NCBI GenBank assembly: GCA_964428895.1 | Contig: CAYRZU010000018.1 | Location: forward strand, 1 to 48,243 | Reading direction: 5' to 3' | DNA: 48,243 nt | Source: HyVt-337 sp964428895 | Lineage (GTDB): Bacteria; Planctomycetota; Phycisphaerae; SM23-33 | Shown: positions 40,982-48,243 of the stretch, piece after piece | How positions within the stretch are numbered: the stretch's first letter is position 1 | Layout of the letters: every line of letters begins with the position of its first letter | Translations under genes and position numbers: made by a program | Notes under the pieces: generated by a model | What the model was told of the DNA's origin: nothing | Database searches by the model: none | Seen by the model: the letters and a program-made list of their open reading frames with translations, nothing else

Positions 40982-41719
40982 CTAGTCCACCAACTGCGGC
41001 AGGATGTCTCCGGCGGCGCCGCGGAAGGAGAAGGTCATCATGCCGGTCACGGGGGTCGGCTCGGGGTTGACCTCGATGGTCTTGGCGCCGCTTTGGGCGG
41101 CTAGGGGGGGCAGGCCCGCGGCGGGGTAGACCACAGCGCTGGTGCCGATGGTCATGAAGACCTCGCAGGAGCAACTGGCGTCGGAGGCGGCCTCCAGCAT
41201 GCCGGCTGGCAGGTCCTCGCCGAACCAAATCACGTCCGGACGGAGTACGGCCGAGCACTTGGGGCAGGTGGGCAAGTCATCCAACGGGGCCGCCTCGATA
41301 TCGCGCTGGTAGGCGCATTCTGTGCAGCGGATCAGCCGACCGCACCCGTGCAGTTCCAGCACGTTGCTCGATCCGGCCATCTGGTGGAGGCCGTCGATGT
41401 TCTGCGTGATCAGCGCGAATCGCCCGCCGCGGTCAATGACTTGCTCTTCCAGCTTGGCCAGAGCAATGTGGCCGGGGTTGGGCTCGACGCCCGCGTACTT
41501 CGTCAATCGTTCGTTGTAGAACTGCCAGACCGTTCGGGGATCCTTCTCGAAGCCCTCGACGCTGGCGAGCTTCATGACGTCTTGGCCCTCCCACAGGCCG
41601 AACTCGCCGCGGAAGGTCGGCACCCCGGACTCGGCGGAAATACCCGAACCGGTTAGCACCGCGATGTATTGAGCTTCGGCCAGCAGGGCCCGGGCGGATT
41701 CAATGTCGGAGGCGGTCAT
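40982..41719 (-). CDS. cobB: SIR2-family NAD-dependent protein deacylase (sirtuin)
   Basis: This 245-residue enzyme removes acyl groups from lysine using NAD+. It has GSGISAESGVPTFR (about 24-37) for NAD binding, TQNIDGLH (105-112), the catalytic His124 in LELHGCG, four zinc cysteines (132, 135, 152, 155) and PDVIWFGEDLP. Length and motifs match class III bacterial CobB; its Y-x-x-R signature for desuccinylation appears as YNERLTKY near 68. The start overlaps the upstream HAD gene's stop by 4 bases, so translation is coupled. No N-terminal antiphage-type fusion is present. Confidence 0.93.
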   Translation of the reverse strand: MTASDIESARALLAEAQYIAVLTGSGISAESGVPTFRGEFGLWEGQDVMKLASVEGFEKDPRTVWQFYNERLTKYAGVEPNPGHIALAKLEEQVIDRGGRFALITQNIDGLHQMAGSSNVLELHGCGRLIRCTECAYQRDIEAAPLDDLPTCPKCSAVLRPDVIWFGEDLPAGMLEAASDASCSCEVFMTIGTSAVVYPAAGLPPLAAQSGAKTIEVNPEPTPVTGMMTFSFRGAAGDILPQLVD

Positions 41720-42579
41720 GCGTATACTCCGTCTAGAAGAGCGTGGATGAAGGCGCCAAGGCCGTTCGTGGCCACGGTGTCGGCGGAGGCCTTGACGGTG
41801 TCGGGGGCGTTCAGCATGGCCACGCCCAGGCCCACTCCTTCCAGGAGCGGGATGTCGTTGACGTCATCGCCGACCGCGACGATCTGCTTGGGGCTGATCC
41901 GCCAGGCCTGGGCGACATAGCGGACCCCCGCCAGCTTGTTCACGTCGGGCGGGAAGGCCTCGACGATGGTGATCCCGTAGTTGGGCGCCAGAATCGGGTG
42001 CAGGTTGAGTTGCCCGTCGAAGCGTTCGCGGAGGGCGGCGGCCAGGGCCTCCCCGTCGGCGGGGTCGACCACGGCGGAAATGCGGAGAGGCTCGGGCAGG
42101 TCGGGGCAGTCGGCCAGATCCTGGACGCGGCGGACGCGGGCGTTCATCTGGGCGAACCAGTTATCGTCCACGTCGCCAATGTTGCCGGTCTCGGTGATGT
42201 AGTAGTCGGCGTCGTTCCGCCAGCCGTCCACGAAGGCCATGGCGGCGTAGCCGGCCTCGGCGAGCGCCCGGGCGAAGGCCACCGCCACCTCGCGCCGGAT
42301 TCCCTGCTGATAGAGCGTTCGTCCGGACGGGACCTCCACCACCAGCGCGCCGCCGACGGTCACCAGGGGCTCGAACTGCGGGCCGACCAGTCCCAACTGC
42401 CGCCACACCGGGAAGACTTCCACGAAGCTCCGCCCGGTGGCCACGCACACCTTCACCCCGGACGCCTCGGCGGCGCGGACGGCCTCGGCGACGTCGGCGG
42501 GGACGACGTTGTCCGGCCCGACCAGCACGCCGTCGCAATCCAATGCGAGCAATCGATAGTCCATCAAAGTCACATCCAT
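41716..42579 (-). CDS. HAD-superfamily (Cof-like, IIB) phosphatase
   Basis: This 287-residue protein has motif I LALDCDGVLVGP (DxD near residue 11-13), motif II VCVATGRSF (Thr near 44), a cap domain with YYITETGNIGDVDDNWF, a motif III Lys in NKLAGVRYVAQ, and motif IV VAVGDDVNDIPLLEGVGLGVAM near 235. It should hydrolyse small phosphorylated metabolites. Start choice is uncertain: the ATG at 42579 (MDVTLMDYR) or at 42564 (MDYRLLAL). It is divergent from mqnD and its stop overlaps the sirtuin start. Confidence 0.85.
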   Translation of the reverse strand: MDVTLMDYRLLALDCDGVLVGPDNVVPADVAEAVRAAEASGVKVCVATGRSFVEVFPVWRQLGLVGPQFEPLVTVGGALVVEVPSGRTLYQQGIRREVAVAFARALAEAGYAAMAFVDGWRNDADYYITETGNIGDVDDNWFAQMNARVRRVQDLADCPDLPEPLRISAVVDPADGEALAAALRERFDGQLNLHPILAPNYGITIVEAFPPDVNKLAGVRYVAQAWRISPKQIVAVGDDVNDIPLLEGVGLGVAMLNAPDTVKASADTVATNGLGAFIHALLDGVYA

Positions 42580-42666
42580 TCCATGGGGCTCGGGCGCCGC
42601 GGCCTTGCAGCGTGGCGATCGGCTGACCCCGGCAGAACGCTTGATTCTGAAGCACTGGAGGTTAGC

Positions 42667-43512
42667 ATGGCGCGCATGAAGATTCGACTCGGTTATTCCA
42701 ACGATGCCGACGACGCGTTCTTGTTTCATGCCCTAGCGGCCGGCAAGGTTGACCTAGGGGATCTGCAGATCGAGCCGGTCGTCGTGGATTTCCAGACCCT
42801 CAATGACAAGGCCTCTCGCGGCGAACTGGAGGCCACCGCCCTGAGCGTGCACGCCTACGCCTACGCCCGCCAGCACTACGAACTGCTGCGGTGCGGGTGG
42901 ACGTTCGGCGAGGGCCATGGCCCGTGTCTGGTGGCCCGTGAAGAACCCCCCGAGGACGAGCTTCGTCAGGCCACGATCGCCGCCGGTGGCGTCACCAGCA
43001 GCGCCTACCTGGCGATGATGCTGTGGAATCCCACCGTGCGGACACGAATCTTGCCGTTCGACAAGGTGCTGGCCGCCATTGAAATGGGTCTGGCCGATGC
43101 GGGGTTGATGGTGCACGAAGAGGAAATGTCCTTGGAGCTGACGGGCCTGATCTGCGCCCACGACCTGGGCAAGTGGTGGGCCGGAGCGACCGGGGGGCTA
43201 GCCTTGCCGCTGGGGTGCGTGGTGGTCCGGCGCGATTTGGCGGAGGCCCTGCGCACCCAGCTTCAATCCGCCTTGCGCCAGTCCGTTCAATATGCCATGG
43301 ACAACAAGGCCGAGGCCATGGCCGCCGCCCGCAGCGCCGTCGGCAAGCTCGAGGCGGAGATGACCGACGAGTTCGTCGGCCGATACATCGGCGACCTGTC
43401 CATCGATATCAGCGACCGCGGCGAGAAAGCGGTCGAAGAGTTTCTCAAGCGCGGTTTCGAAGCGGGGATCATCCCCGATTCCCTACCCCTGGAGTTCACG
43501 CCGGTCGCCTAG
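42667..43512 (+). CDS. mqnD: MqnD-like 1,4-dihydroxy-6-naphthoate synthase (futalosine menaquinone pathway)
   Basis: This 281-residue protein has the periplasmic-binding-protein fold used by MqnA/MqnD enzymes. It has LGYSNDADDAFLFHALAAGK at the N-terminus, VDFQTLNDKASRGELEATALSVHAYAY near 40 with a family Asp/Thr/His pattern, and a GLMVHEE segment in the middle. Its family cleaves cyclic dehypoxanthine futalosine to 1,4-dihydroxy-6-naphthoate. GGAGG lies 6-7 bases before the ATG. The methyltransferase-like gene begins 34 bases downstream. A substrate-binding protein lacking an N-terminal signal is the alternative and is less likely because no signal peptide is seen. Confidence 0.8.
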   Translation: MARMKIRLGYSNDADDAFLFHALAAGKVDLGDLQIEPVVVDFQTLNDKASRGELEATALSVHAYAYARQHYELLRCGWTFGEGHGPCLVAREEPPEDELRQATIAAGGVTSSAYLAMMLWNPTVRTRILPFDKVLAAIEMGLADAGLMVHEEEMSLELTGLICAHDLGKWWAGATGGLALPLGCVVVRRDLAEALRTQLQSALRQSVQYAMDNKAEAMAAARSAVGKLEAEMTDEFVGRYIGDLSIDISDRGEKAVEEFLKRGFEAGIIPDSLPLEFTPVA

Positions 43513-43546
43513 GGCCGCCGGCGCCCCCATTGCAGGAGTTGTCACG

Positions 43547-44800
43547 ATGAGCATATCCGATAAGGACAGGCAGATCGTTCGCACCCTCGCGCAGCGCGTG
43601 GCTGACGTCGCCGCCGACCCCGTTCAGGACAAGAAATTGGCCGAATGGAAGCGTCACAACAGCCTCACTCCGGGCAAGCCCATGGTCTTGCAGGCGCCCG
43701 AGGGCGTGTGGTAGGAGTTCGTGCCGACGGCGTCTCTGCAGTGCGAAGATCCCGTAGCACGCCACGTTGAGTCACACATGCGAACGGTGATCTATAAGAT
43801 TGACCACCTCCGCGACGACGAGCCTATCGTCGCCCGCTACCTGACGCGGCATCACATCCAGATCACCGGCTACGGCGTGGAGGGCCACACCACGCGGAAC
43901 CCCGAGGCTCAGGGCGTCCACGGGGCTTGTCACTACGACACCGTCATCGAAGACGACGCCGACGTGGAGGCCCTGTTCCAGGATCGTTTTGTGACGGTCG
44001 ATCGCGACGCGTCCCAGCGCCAGCACGAGCAAGTCTGCGACCTGATCGGCGATCTTTTCGAGGTCGAGTTGGTCGGCCAGACCGGCGGCTGGTCGGCGCC
44101 GATGGACTGTTTCATTCAATGGCGCGGGCTCGACAAGATGATGTTCGACCTGGTCGATCGGCCGGAGTGGATCCACCGGGCGATGAACCGCCTGACCGAA
44201 ATCGACATGGACGTCATGCGTCAGTTGGAGGACATGAACCTGTTGGGCCTCAACAACGGCGCCAACTCCGTCGGCTCGGGGGGCATCGGCGCCACCGACG
44301 AACTGCCGCAACCGGATTTCGACGGCCAGCACGTGCGGCTCAAGGACATGTGGGGGTTCGCCGCCACGCAGATCTTCTCGGAAGTCTCGCCCGAGATGCA
44401 CGACGAGTTTGTGATCCCCTACGAGAGCCGCTTCTTGGATCAATTCGGCCTGAACTGCTACGGTTGTTGCGAGCCGCTGCACAAGAAGGTCCACCTGGTC
44501 CGCAAGCTGCCGCGCGTGCGACGGCTATCCATGAGCCCGTGGATCGAGCCCGTCGAAGGCGCCGAAGCCATCGGGGGGGACATCATCTACTCCTACAAGC
44601 CCAATCCGTCGTTCCTGTCGATGGCGCATTGGGACATCGATATCTGCCGCAAGGAGATGATCACCGTCCTGGAAGCCTGCAAAGCCAACGGGTGTATCTC
44701 CGAGTTCATCATGAAGGACACCCACACCTGCTGCGGCGAACCCGAGCGCTACGACCAGTGGACGGAGATGGCCAAGCAGTTGGCCGAGGAATACGCCTAG
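43547..44800 (+). pseudogene. UroD/MtbA-like methyltransferase interrupted by an in-frame TAG (codon 56)
   Basis: One continuous frame of 417 codons matches the uroporphyrinogen decarboxylase-like methyltransferases used with corrinoid proteins, but codon 56 (43712-43714) is TAG. Before it are 55 residues typical of this family's N-terminus (SISDKDRQIVRTLAQRVADV), with AGGAG 8 bases before the ATG. After it the same frame continues EFVPTASLQCEDPVARHVESHM. The metal site is visible as YGCCEPLH, and the C-terminus is complete (KDTHTCCGEPERYDQW). The next usable starts are a GTG at 43721, 3 bases after an AGGAG that includes the TAG, or an ATG at 43778. It could be a nonsense mutation, a sequencing error, restart, or amber readthrough. 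Confidence 0.75.
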
Positions 44801-44812
44801 GCGGCTGGCGAT

Positions 44813-45316
44813 CTACCCGCCGAATTGATTGTGATGGACGATGTCGGCGAAGTCGGGCTTGTCCGGGCGGGCGGGCTGCTTGGTGGGATGCCCCACGCAC
44901 ATGATGGACCAGACGCGCAGGTCTTCGGGGACGTTGAGAATCTTGCGGAGTTCGGGCTCTTTGGGGGTGACCTGACCCTCGATCCAGCAGGCGCCCAGGC
45001 CTTCAGCGACGGTCGCCAGCAGCATGTTCTCCATGGTGGCGGAGGCGTCCTGCACCCAGAACTCCCCGTACGGTGTGCCTTGGGGGTCCATCAGAATCAC
45101 CACGACGGCCGGGGCCCCCTTGGTAACGCCCAGCTCGGCAAGTTTGGCGATCGCATCGGCGTCATCGACGATGATGAACTGGCGAAGCTGCATGTTGCAC
45201 CCGGTCGGCGCCTCGATGCCGGCCTGTGTGATCCGCTTGAGCGATTCGGTATCAACGGGATCGGACGTATACGACCGAATGCTGCGACGGGCGTTGATGG
45301 CGTCATAGAGATCCAC
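44813..45316 (-). CDS. nitroreductase-family flavoprotein
   Basis: This 167-residue protein has the FMN-binding pattern RRSIRSYT near residue 10, APTGCNMQLRQFIIVDD near 36, SATMENMLLATVAEGLGACWIEG near 92-115 and a C-terminal VGHPTKQP loop. It should reduce flavin-accessible substrates with NAD(P)H. It is shorter than classical nitroreductases but within range for the small NfnB/BluB-like and FMN reductase subfamilies. It converges on the interrupted methyltransferase, with 12 bases between stops, and follows the DUF89 gene after 47 bases on the same strand, so those two may be one operon. Confidence 0.88.
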   Translation of the reverse strand: MDLYDAINARRSIRSYTSDPVDTESLKRITQAGIEAPTGCNMQLRQFIIVDDADAIAKLAELGVTKGAPAVVVILMDPQGTPYGEFWVQDASATMENMLLATVAEGLGACWIEGQVTPKEPELRKILNVPEDLRVWSIMCVGHPTKQPARPDKPDFADIVHHNQFGG

Positions 45317-45363
45317 GGCAGGCTCCTTTGGCGAGCGAGTTGCGGCTGTTGTTCATCCCGCAA

Positions 45364-46422
45364 TCAGGAGACGGGCTTGTACTTGCAGACGCAGTCGAAG
45401 ATCTCACCGCCGATGTGCTTGGCGACTTGGGGGTCCTTCAGCAGGGCCAGGTGCAGCGTGTCGACCTTGAACTGAGCGTCGAAGTTGCTCTCGACGGCCC
45501 GGCCCATGCCTTCCAGGATGACCAGGTCGGCGTCTTCGGAAGCGGCATTGAGTTCGTCACTGACGTCGGACAAGTCGATCAGGGGGATATCGTTACCGGT
45601 GGAAACGACCTCGAACATTTGAGCGTCCAGCAGGGCTGGTAGGTCGCGGTCGATAGCGACGAGTTGTTCGACGACGTCGACGGTTTCGTCGGCGGTGATG
45701 TCGTTGAGGCTGGGCAGTTCGTTGGCCGCCAGCACCACCTGCACGCCCGCCAGGGCCAATTCCCGAGCCAAGGGCATGACGCCGAGGATGAAATCGCAGC
45801 CGGTATTGTCGACGAAGATCACAGCCTTGCCCCAGGCGGCGGGCAAGGACTGCATCAAATCGTCGGCCAACCGATCGTAGTCGTCGACCAGCCAGGGGCG
45901 CGGCTTGGTGTTCTCGACGGTGGCAATGAAATCAGGCGATCGCTGAGCGGTGTTCATCGTAGCCGATGAGCCCAGGTCGAAGATATTCCCCGCGAACACG
46001 CATTCGACGAGGTGCAGCCATCGGTCGGTGGGGTCCATGGCGTGGAGTTTGCGGACCACGTCGGGGTAAAGCTGGATGGCCGATTCATTCTCACGCCGCT
46101 TGATGTGGGCGAAGGGGTCGTGCAGGCGGTTGTCCCGAAGGACGCCCTCGCGGAGGCGACATAAGCCCGAGACGGTCAACTCCCCATCGAGCATGGCGGG
46201 GTCGGCCCGCACGTCGGCGAGCTTAGCGGCGAATTGCTCGCGGGCGCCTTCGACGTGACGGGTAGCGCTCTTGCCGTAGTGTTCGGTCGCGTGGATCAGC
46301 GTCTGCTGAAAATGGGTATCGAACAGGTCCAGCCAATAGGTGCGAGACCCATCGTCTTCAAGAAGGTTCCAGGCGTCGGCGCGGTACGTAGACGGATCGC
46401 TGAGCAGACAAAAAGGATTCAT
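45364..46422 (-). CDS. DUF89-family (ARMT1/PANK4 C-terminal-like) metal-dependent phosphatase
   Basis: This 352-residue protein has the DUF89 fold signature in its second half: VIFVDNTGCDFILGVMPLARELALAGVQVVLAANELPSLND near residue 200, then IDLSDVSDELNAASEDADLVILEGMGRAVESNFDAQF with catalytic Asp/Asn/Glu ligands near 300, and a final IGGEIFDCVCKYKPV. The N-terminal ~180 residues are helical. Known relatives dephosphorylate damaged sugar phosphates and phosphopantetheine derivatives (damage-control phosphatases). The start is the ATG at 46422 (MNPFCLLSD); the longer frame adds a non-family stretch. It is on the same strand as the SpoIIE gene, about 70 bases downstream of its stop. Confidence 0.85.
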   Translation of the reverse strand: MNPFCLLSDPSTYRADAWNLLEDDGSRTYWLDLFDTHFQQTLIHATEHYGKSATRHVEGAREQFAAKLADVRADPAMLDGELTVSGLCRLREGVLRDNRLHDPFAHIKRRENESAIQLYPDVVRKLHAMDPTDRWLHLVECVFAGNIFDLGSSATMNTAQRSPDFIATVENTKPRPWLVDDYDRLADDLMQSLPAAWGKAVIFVDNTGCDFILGVMPLARELALAGVQVVLAANELPSLNDITADETVDVVEQLVAIDRDLPALLDAQMFEVVSTGNDIPLIDLSDVSDELNAASEDADLVILEGMGRAVESNFDAQFKVDTLHLALLKDPQVAKHIGGEIFDCVCKYKPVS

Positions 46423-46492
46423 GAGTGAGGCCGTATCCAGTGGGGCGTGTGACCCGCGAGGTATTGAGGGAAACCGGAACAAAGCATGGAGA

Positions 46493-48148
46493 CTATTGAA
46501 CCGTAATCGCCACGATTGTCAAGTCATCCACGCGCGTTTGGAGGCCCGCAAAATTCCGCAGCCGCGTTCGGATCTGCTGGGTCAACTCCTTGGGGGTGTG
46601 GCCGGCAGCCAGAGAATCCCGCACCGCTTGCTGGACCCGCTCGGACCCGAACGCTTCGTCCTGGAAGTTGAGCGCCTCGGTCAGGCCGTCGGTGTGAAGG
46701 ATAAGCAGGTCGCCGGCCTGGAGATGGACACGGTCGTGTCCCCACTGCCAATCGGGGTTCACACCCAGCATGCCCCCGTTGCTCGACAGAGAGACCACCT
46801 CCCCCTGGCGGAACAGCATGCCCGGGGGATGACCGGCATTGACGTACGTAAAGGTGCGCTCGGTGCTGTCGATCACGCCGTAGAACAACGTGGCGAAGTC
46901 AGCCGTTTCCGTCATGGCGCACAGGTCGGTGTTGACACGCTGGATGATCTCCGACATTTCGTAGATGTTCGTGGCGTGGGCCCGTAGCGCCGCCCGGATC
47001 GAGGCCATCAACAAGGATGCCCGAATGCCCTTGCCGACCACGTCGCAGACGGCCAGGCCGAGCGTGCCATCGGCCAGGGGGATGAAATCGAAGAAGTCCC
47101 CACCCAGTTCGAAACACGGCACATAGATAGCGGAGATGTCCATGCCCGGCACAGTGGGCTTTTCGTGCGGGAACATGCGCTGTTGAACGTCGCCGGCCAA
47201 GCGGAGCTGCCGCTTGATGTTGGCGGCGGTGACGGCCTGGTCCTGCAAGTCAGCATTGACGATACCGGCAGCGGCCTGGGCGGCGATGGCGTAGAACAAT
47301 GCCTGCTCGTAGCGGTCCCAGCGGTAGGGCTTGTCCGAGTGCAACCGGATGACGCCCACCGGCCGACCCTTGTAGACCAAGGGGGCCGCCAGGCAACTGA
47401 TCAGCCCTTCGGCCCGGGCGCCTTGGGGGAACAAGACGCGCGGGTCGTTGCCCAGGTCGGGCACGTAGACCATATGGCGGGTGCGGATCGCCTCGCGGTC
47501 GATCTCGCTGTCTTCCAGAGGAATGTCGACCTTAATGATATTCTTGTCTTCGATGTTGTTGGCCGACTTGATTCGAAGCGTCTGGCCGTCTTCGCTGAGC
47601 AGGCGAATCGTGCACGCTCGGCCACCCAGCAACTGCACCACCGTCTTCGACACGCGGTCGAGCACGCTCTGAAGGTCGCGCTGGCCTGTGAATTCGGCCG
47701 TCAGGCGGTACAGCGTCGACAGCTCTTCGACCCGAAGCCGCAACGCCTTCTGCCGATTGCACAGGCTGGAGAGCATCGCGGCCATCAGCTTCAGGAAATC
47801 GGCCACCCACTGCAGTTGCTCGTCGGAAACGTCGCCGGTCGACGGCTCGGGGATCCATTGCTGCGGCGCCGGCGTGCCCATCAAGGCGAGCTGGCCGATC
47901 AGGACCTCATCAACGCGAATGGGCGTGGTCAGCCGAGGCGGTCGTTGGGCGAGGGCGTTCAGGCCATTGGGGAATAGGGGACGCCCCTGTGGCCCGCAGA
48001 CGCAGACCGGCGCCCCGATCACGGTCGAGAACGTTTCCTGCATGTGCTGCAGCGTGCGCTCGTTGAAAAAGTCCTGAATCGTCACCAACGATCGATCCTT
48101 GGCTACCTGGATAGACTTCTTGCTTGGATGTCCGGTCGTCACGGCCAT
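46493..48148 (-). CDS. GAF-domain SpoIIE/PP2C-type protein phosphatase
   Basis: This ~551-residue protein has three parts. An N-terminal sensory domain (about 20-130: IQDFFNERTLQHMQETFSTVIGAPVCVCGPQGRPL) resembles PocR-like modules. A GAF domain (about 150-310) has QSVLDRVSKTVVQLL and HMVYVPDLGNDPR. A SpoIIE phosphatase (about 335-551) has AGDVQQRMFP, FELGGDFFDFIPL, VCDVVGKGIRASLLMASIRAAL and LLILHTDGLTEAL, including metal-binding Asp residues. Such phosphatases usually dephosphorylate an anti-sigma-factor antagonist (STAS) in a partner-switching pathway. No STAS or serine kinase gene is seen here. The start is uncertain: 48148, a GTG near 48085 or 48184. Confidence 0.85.
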   Translation of the reverse strand: MAVTTGHPSKKSIQVAKDRSLVTIQDFFNERTLQHMQETFSTVIGAPVCVCGPQGRPLFPNGLNALAQRPPRLTTPIRVDEVLIGQLALMGTPAPQQWIPEPSTGDVSDEQLQWVADFLKLMAAMLSSLCNRQKALRLRVEELSTLYRLTAEFTGQRDLQSVLDRVSKTVVQLLGGRACTIRLLSEDGQTLRIKSANNIEDKNIIKVDIPLEDSEIDREAIRTRHMVYVPDLGNDPRVLFPQGARAEGLISCLAAPLVYKGRPVGVIRLHSDKPYRWDRYEQALFYAIAAQAAAGIVNADLQDQAVTAANIKRQLRLAGDVQQRMFPHEKPTVPGMDISAIYVPCFELGGDFFDFIPLADGTLGLAVCDVVGKGIRASLLMASIRAALRAHATNIYEMSEIIQRVNTDLCAMTETADFATLFYGVIDSTERTFTYVNAGHPPGMLFRQGEVVSLSSNGGMLGVNPDWQWGHDRVHLQAGDLLILHTDGLTEALNFQDEAFGSERVQQAVRDSLAAGHTPKELTQQIRTRLRNFAGLQTRVDDLTIVAITVQ

Positions 48149-48211
48149 TATACGTCTGTCGCTTCCGGTCAACACAACCATCACGGGGACAGCGGTTCCG
48201 CAAAGGAAGTT

Positions 48212-48231
48212 GTTGCGGGGTGCTCCGCAAC
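48212..48231. terminator. small hairpin at window end
   Basis: GTTGCGG-GGTGCT-CCGCAAC forms a 7-bp stem with a 6-base loop. It lies upstream of the SpoIIE gene and may end an unseen transcript or lie in its leader. Confidence 0.25.
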
Positions 48232-48243
48232 GACTTGCGCGGG

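Noticed and set aside
40982..41719. Sirtuin and HNH/RNase genes as an antiphage defence island
   Set aside because: The sirtuin is a plain short CobB-type enzyme with no effector fusion, the HNH protein is of a common housekeeping-like group, and no phage, restriction or toxin-antitoxin gene is adjacent.
43712..43714. Genome-wide reassignment of TAG
   Set aside because: Several ordinary genes end in TAG at the expected C-terminus (for example the genes ending at 8648, 9677, 10668, 37705, 40467, 43512 and 44800), so it is a stop codon here.

Overview
The window is one stretch of a high-GC bacterial chromosome. No rRNA, tRNA, CRISPR array or insertion sequence was recognised. Gene content points to Planctomycetota, probably a Phycisphaerae-like lineage. 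The clues are expanded Gfo/Idh/MocA oxidoreductases, a GFNLVE-type prepilin and an anti-sigma-like protein with a pilin-like tail. Others are a futalosine-route menaquinone gene, very large membrane glycosyltransferase-like proteins with TPR tails, and a sigma-54 promoter. The assignment is an inference from family content.

Layout. 1-5019 (minus): a small Cys-rich membrane protein, a ZIP metal transporter and four tandem paralogous Gfo/Idh/MocA oxidoreductases, the last cut by the window edge. 5020-5790: a densely regulated hsp20 gene with a consensus sigma-54 promoter, a hairpin at the predicted mRNA 5' end and a fourU-like structure over the Shine-Dalgarno site. 5844-10668: a secreted DUF4139-like protein, a fifth Gfo/Idh/MocA enzyme and two tandem aldo/keto reductases. 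10877-13537: the redox repressor Rex, a pilin-like protein, and a ribbon-helix-helix/zinc-ribbon regulator with a His-rich membrane protein and a perfect 17-bp palindrome. 13833-18438: a six-gene operon of phosphate butyryltransferase, butyrate kinase and a four-subunit 2-oxoacid:ferredoxin oxidoreductase. Together these would convert (branched) 2-oxoacids to acyl-CoA, acyl-phosphate and acid, making reduced ferredoxin and ATP.

18521-33031 (minus): a GT4 glycosyltransferase and a GT4-glycosidase-like fusion, then rplU with its own promoter and terminator. Upstream lies a tightly coupled cassette of an M20 peptidase, three tandem ~720-residue GT-C-like/TPR membrane proteins, a SAM methyltransferase and a polyprenyl-phosphate-sugar-synthase-like GT2. 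This cassette is the best candidate for an undescribed surface-glycosylation system.

33152-40467: a large coiled-coil membrane protein with a palindrome at its predicted transcription start, xseBA, a small secreted protein, an ECF sigma factor with its anti-sigma-like partner, and an HNH endonuclease. 40488-48148: a Mut7-C RNase/sirtuin/HAD operon, mqnD, a UroD-like methyltransferase interrupted by an in-frame TAG, a nitroreductase, a DUF89 phosphatase and a GAF-SpoIIE phosphatase.

Most starts were chosen from Shine-Dalgarno sites, promoter positions and coupling overlaps. All family calls are from reading the translated proteins, without database searches.
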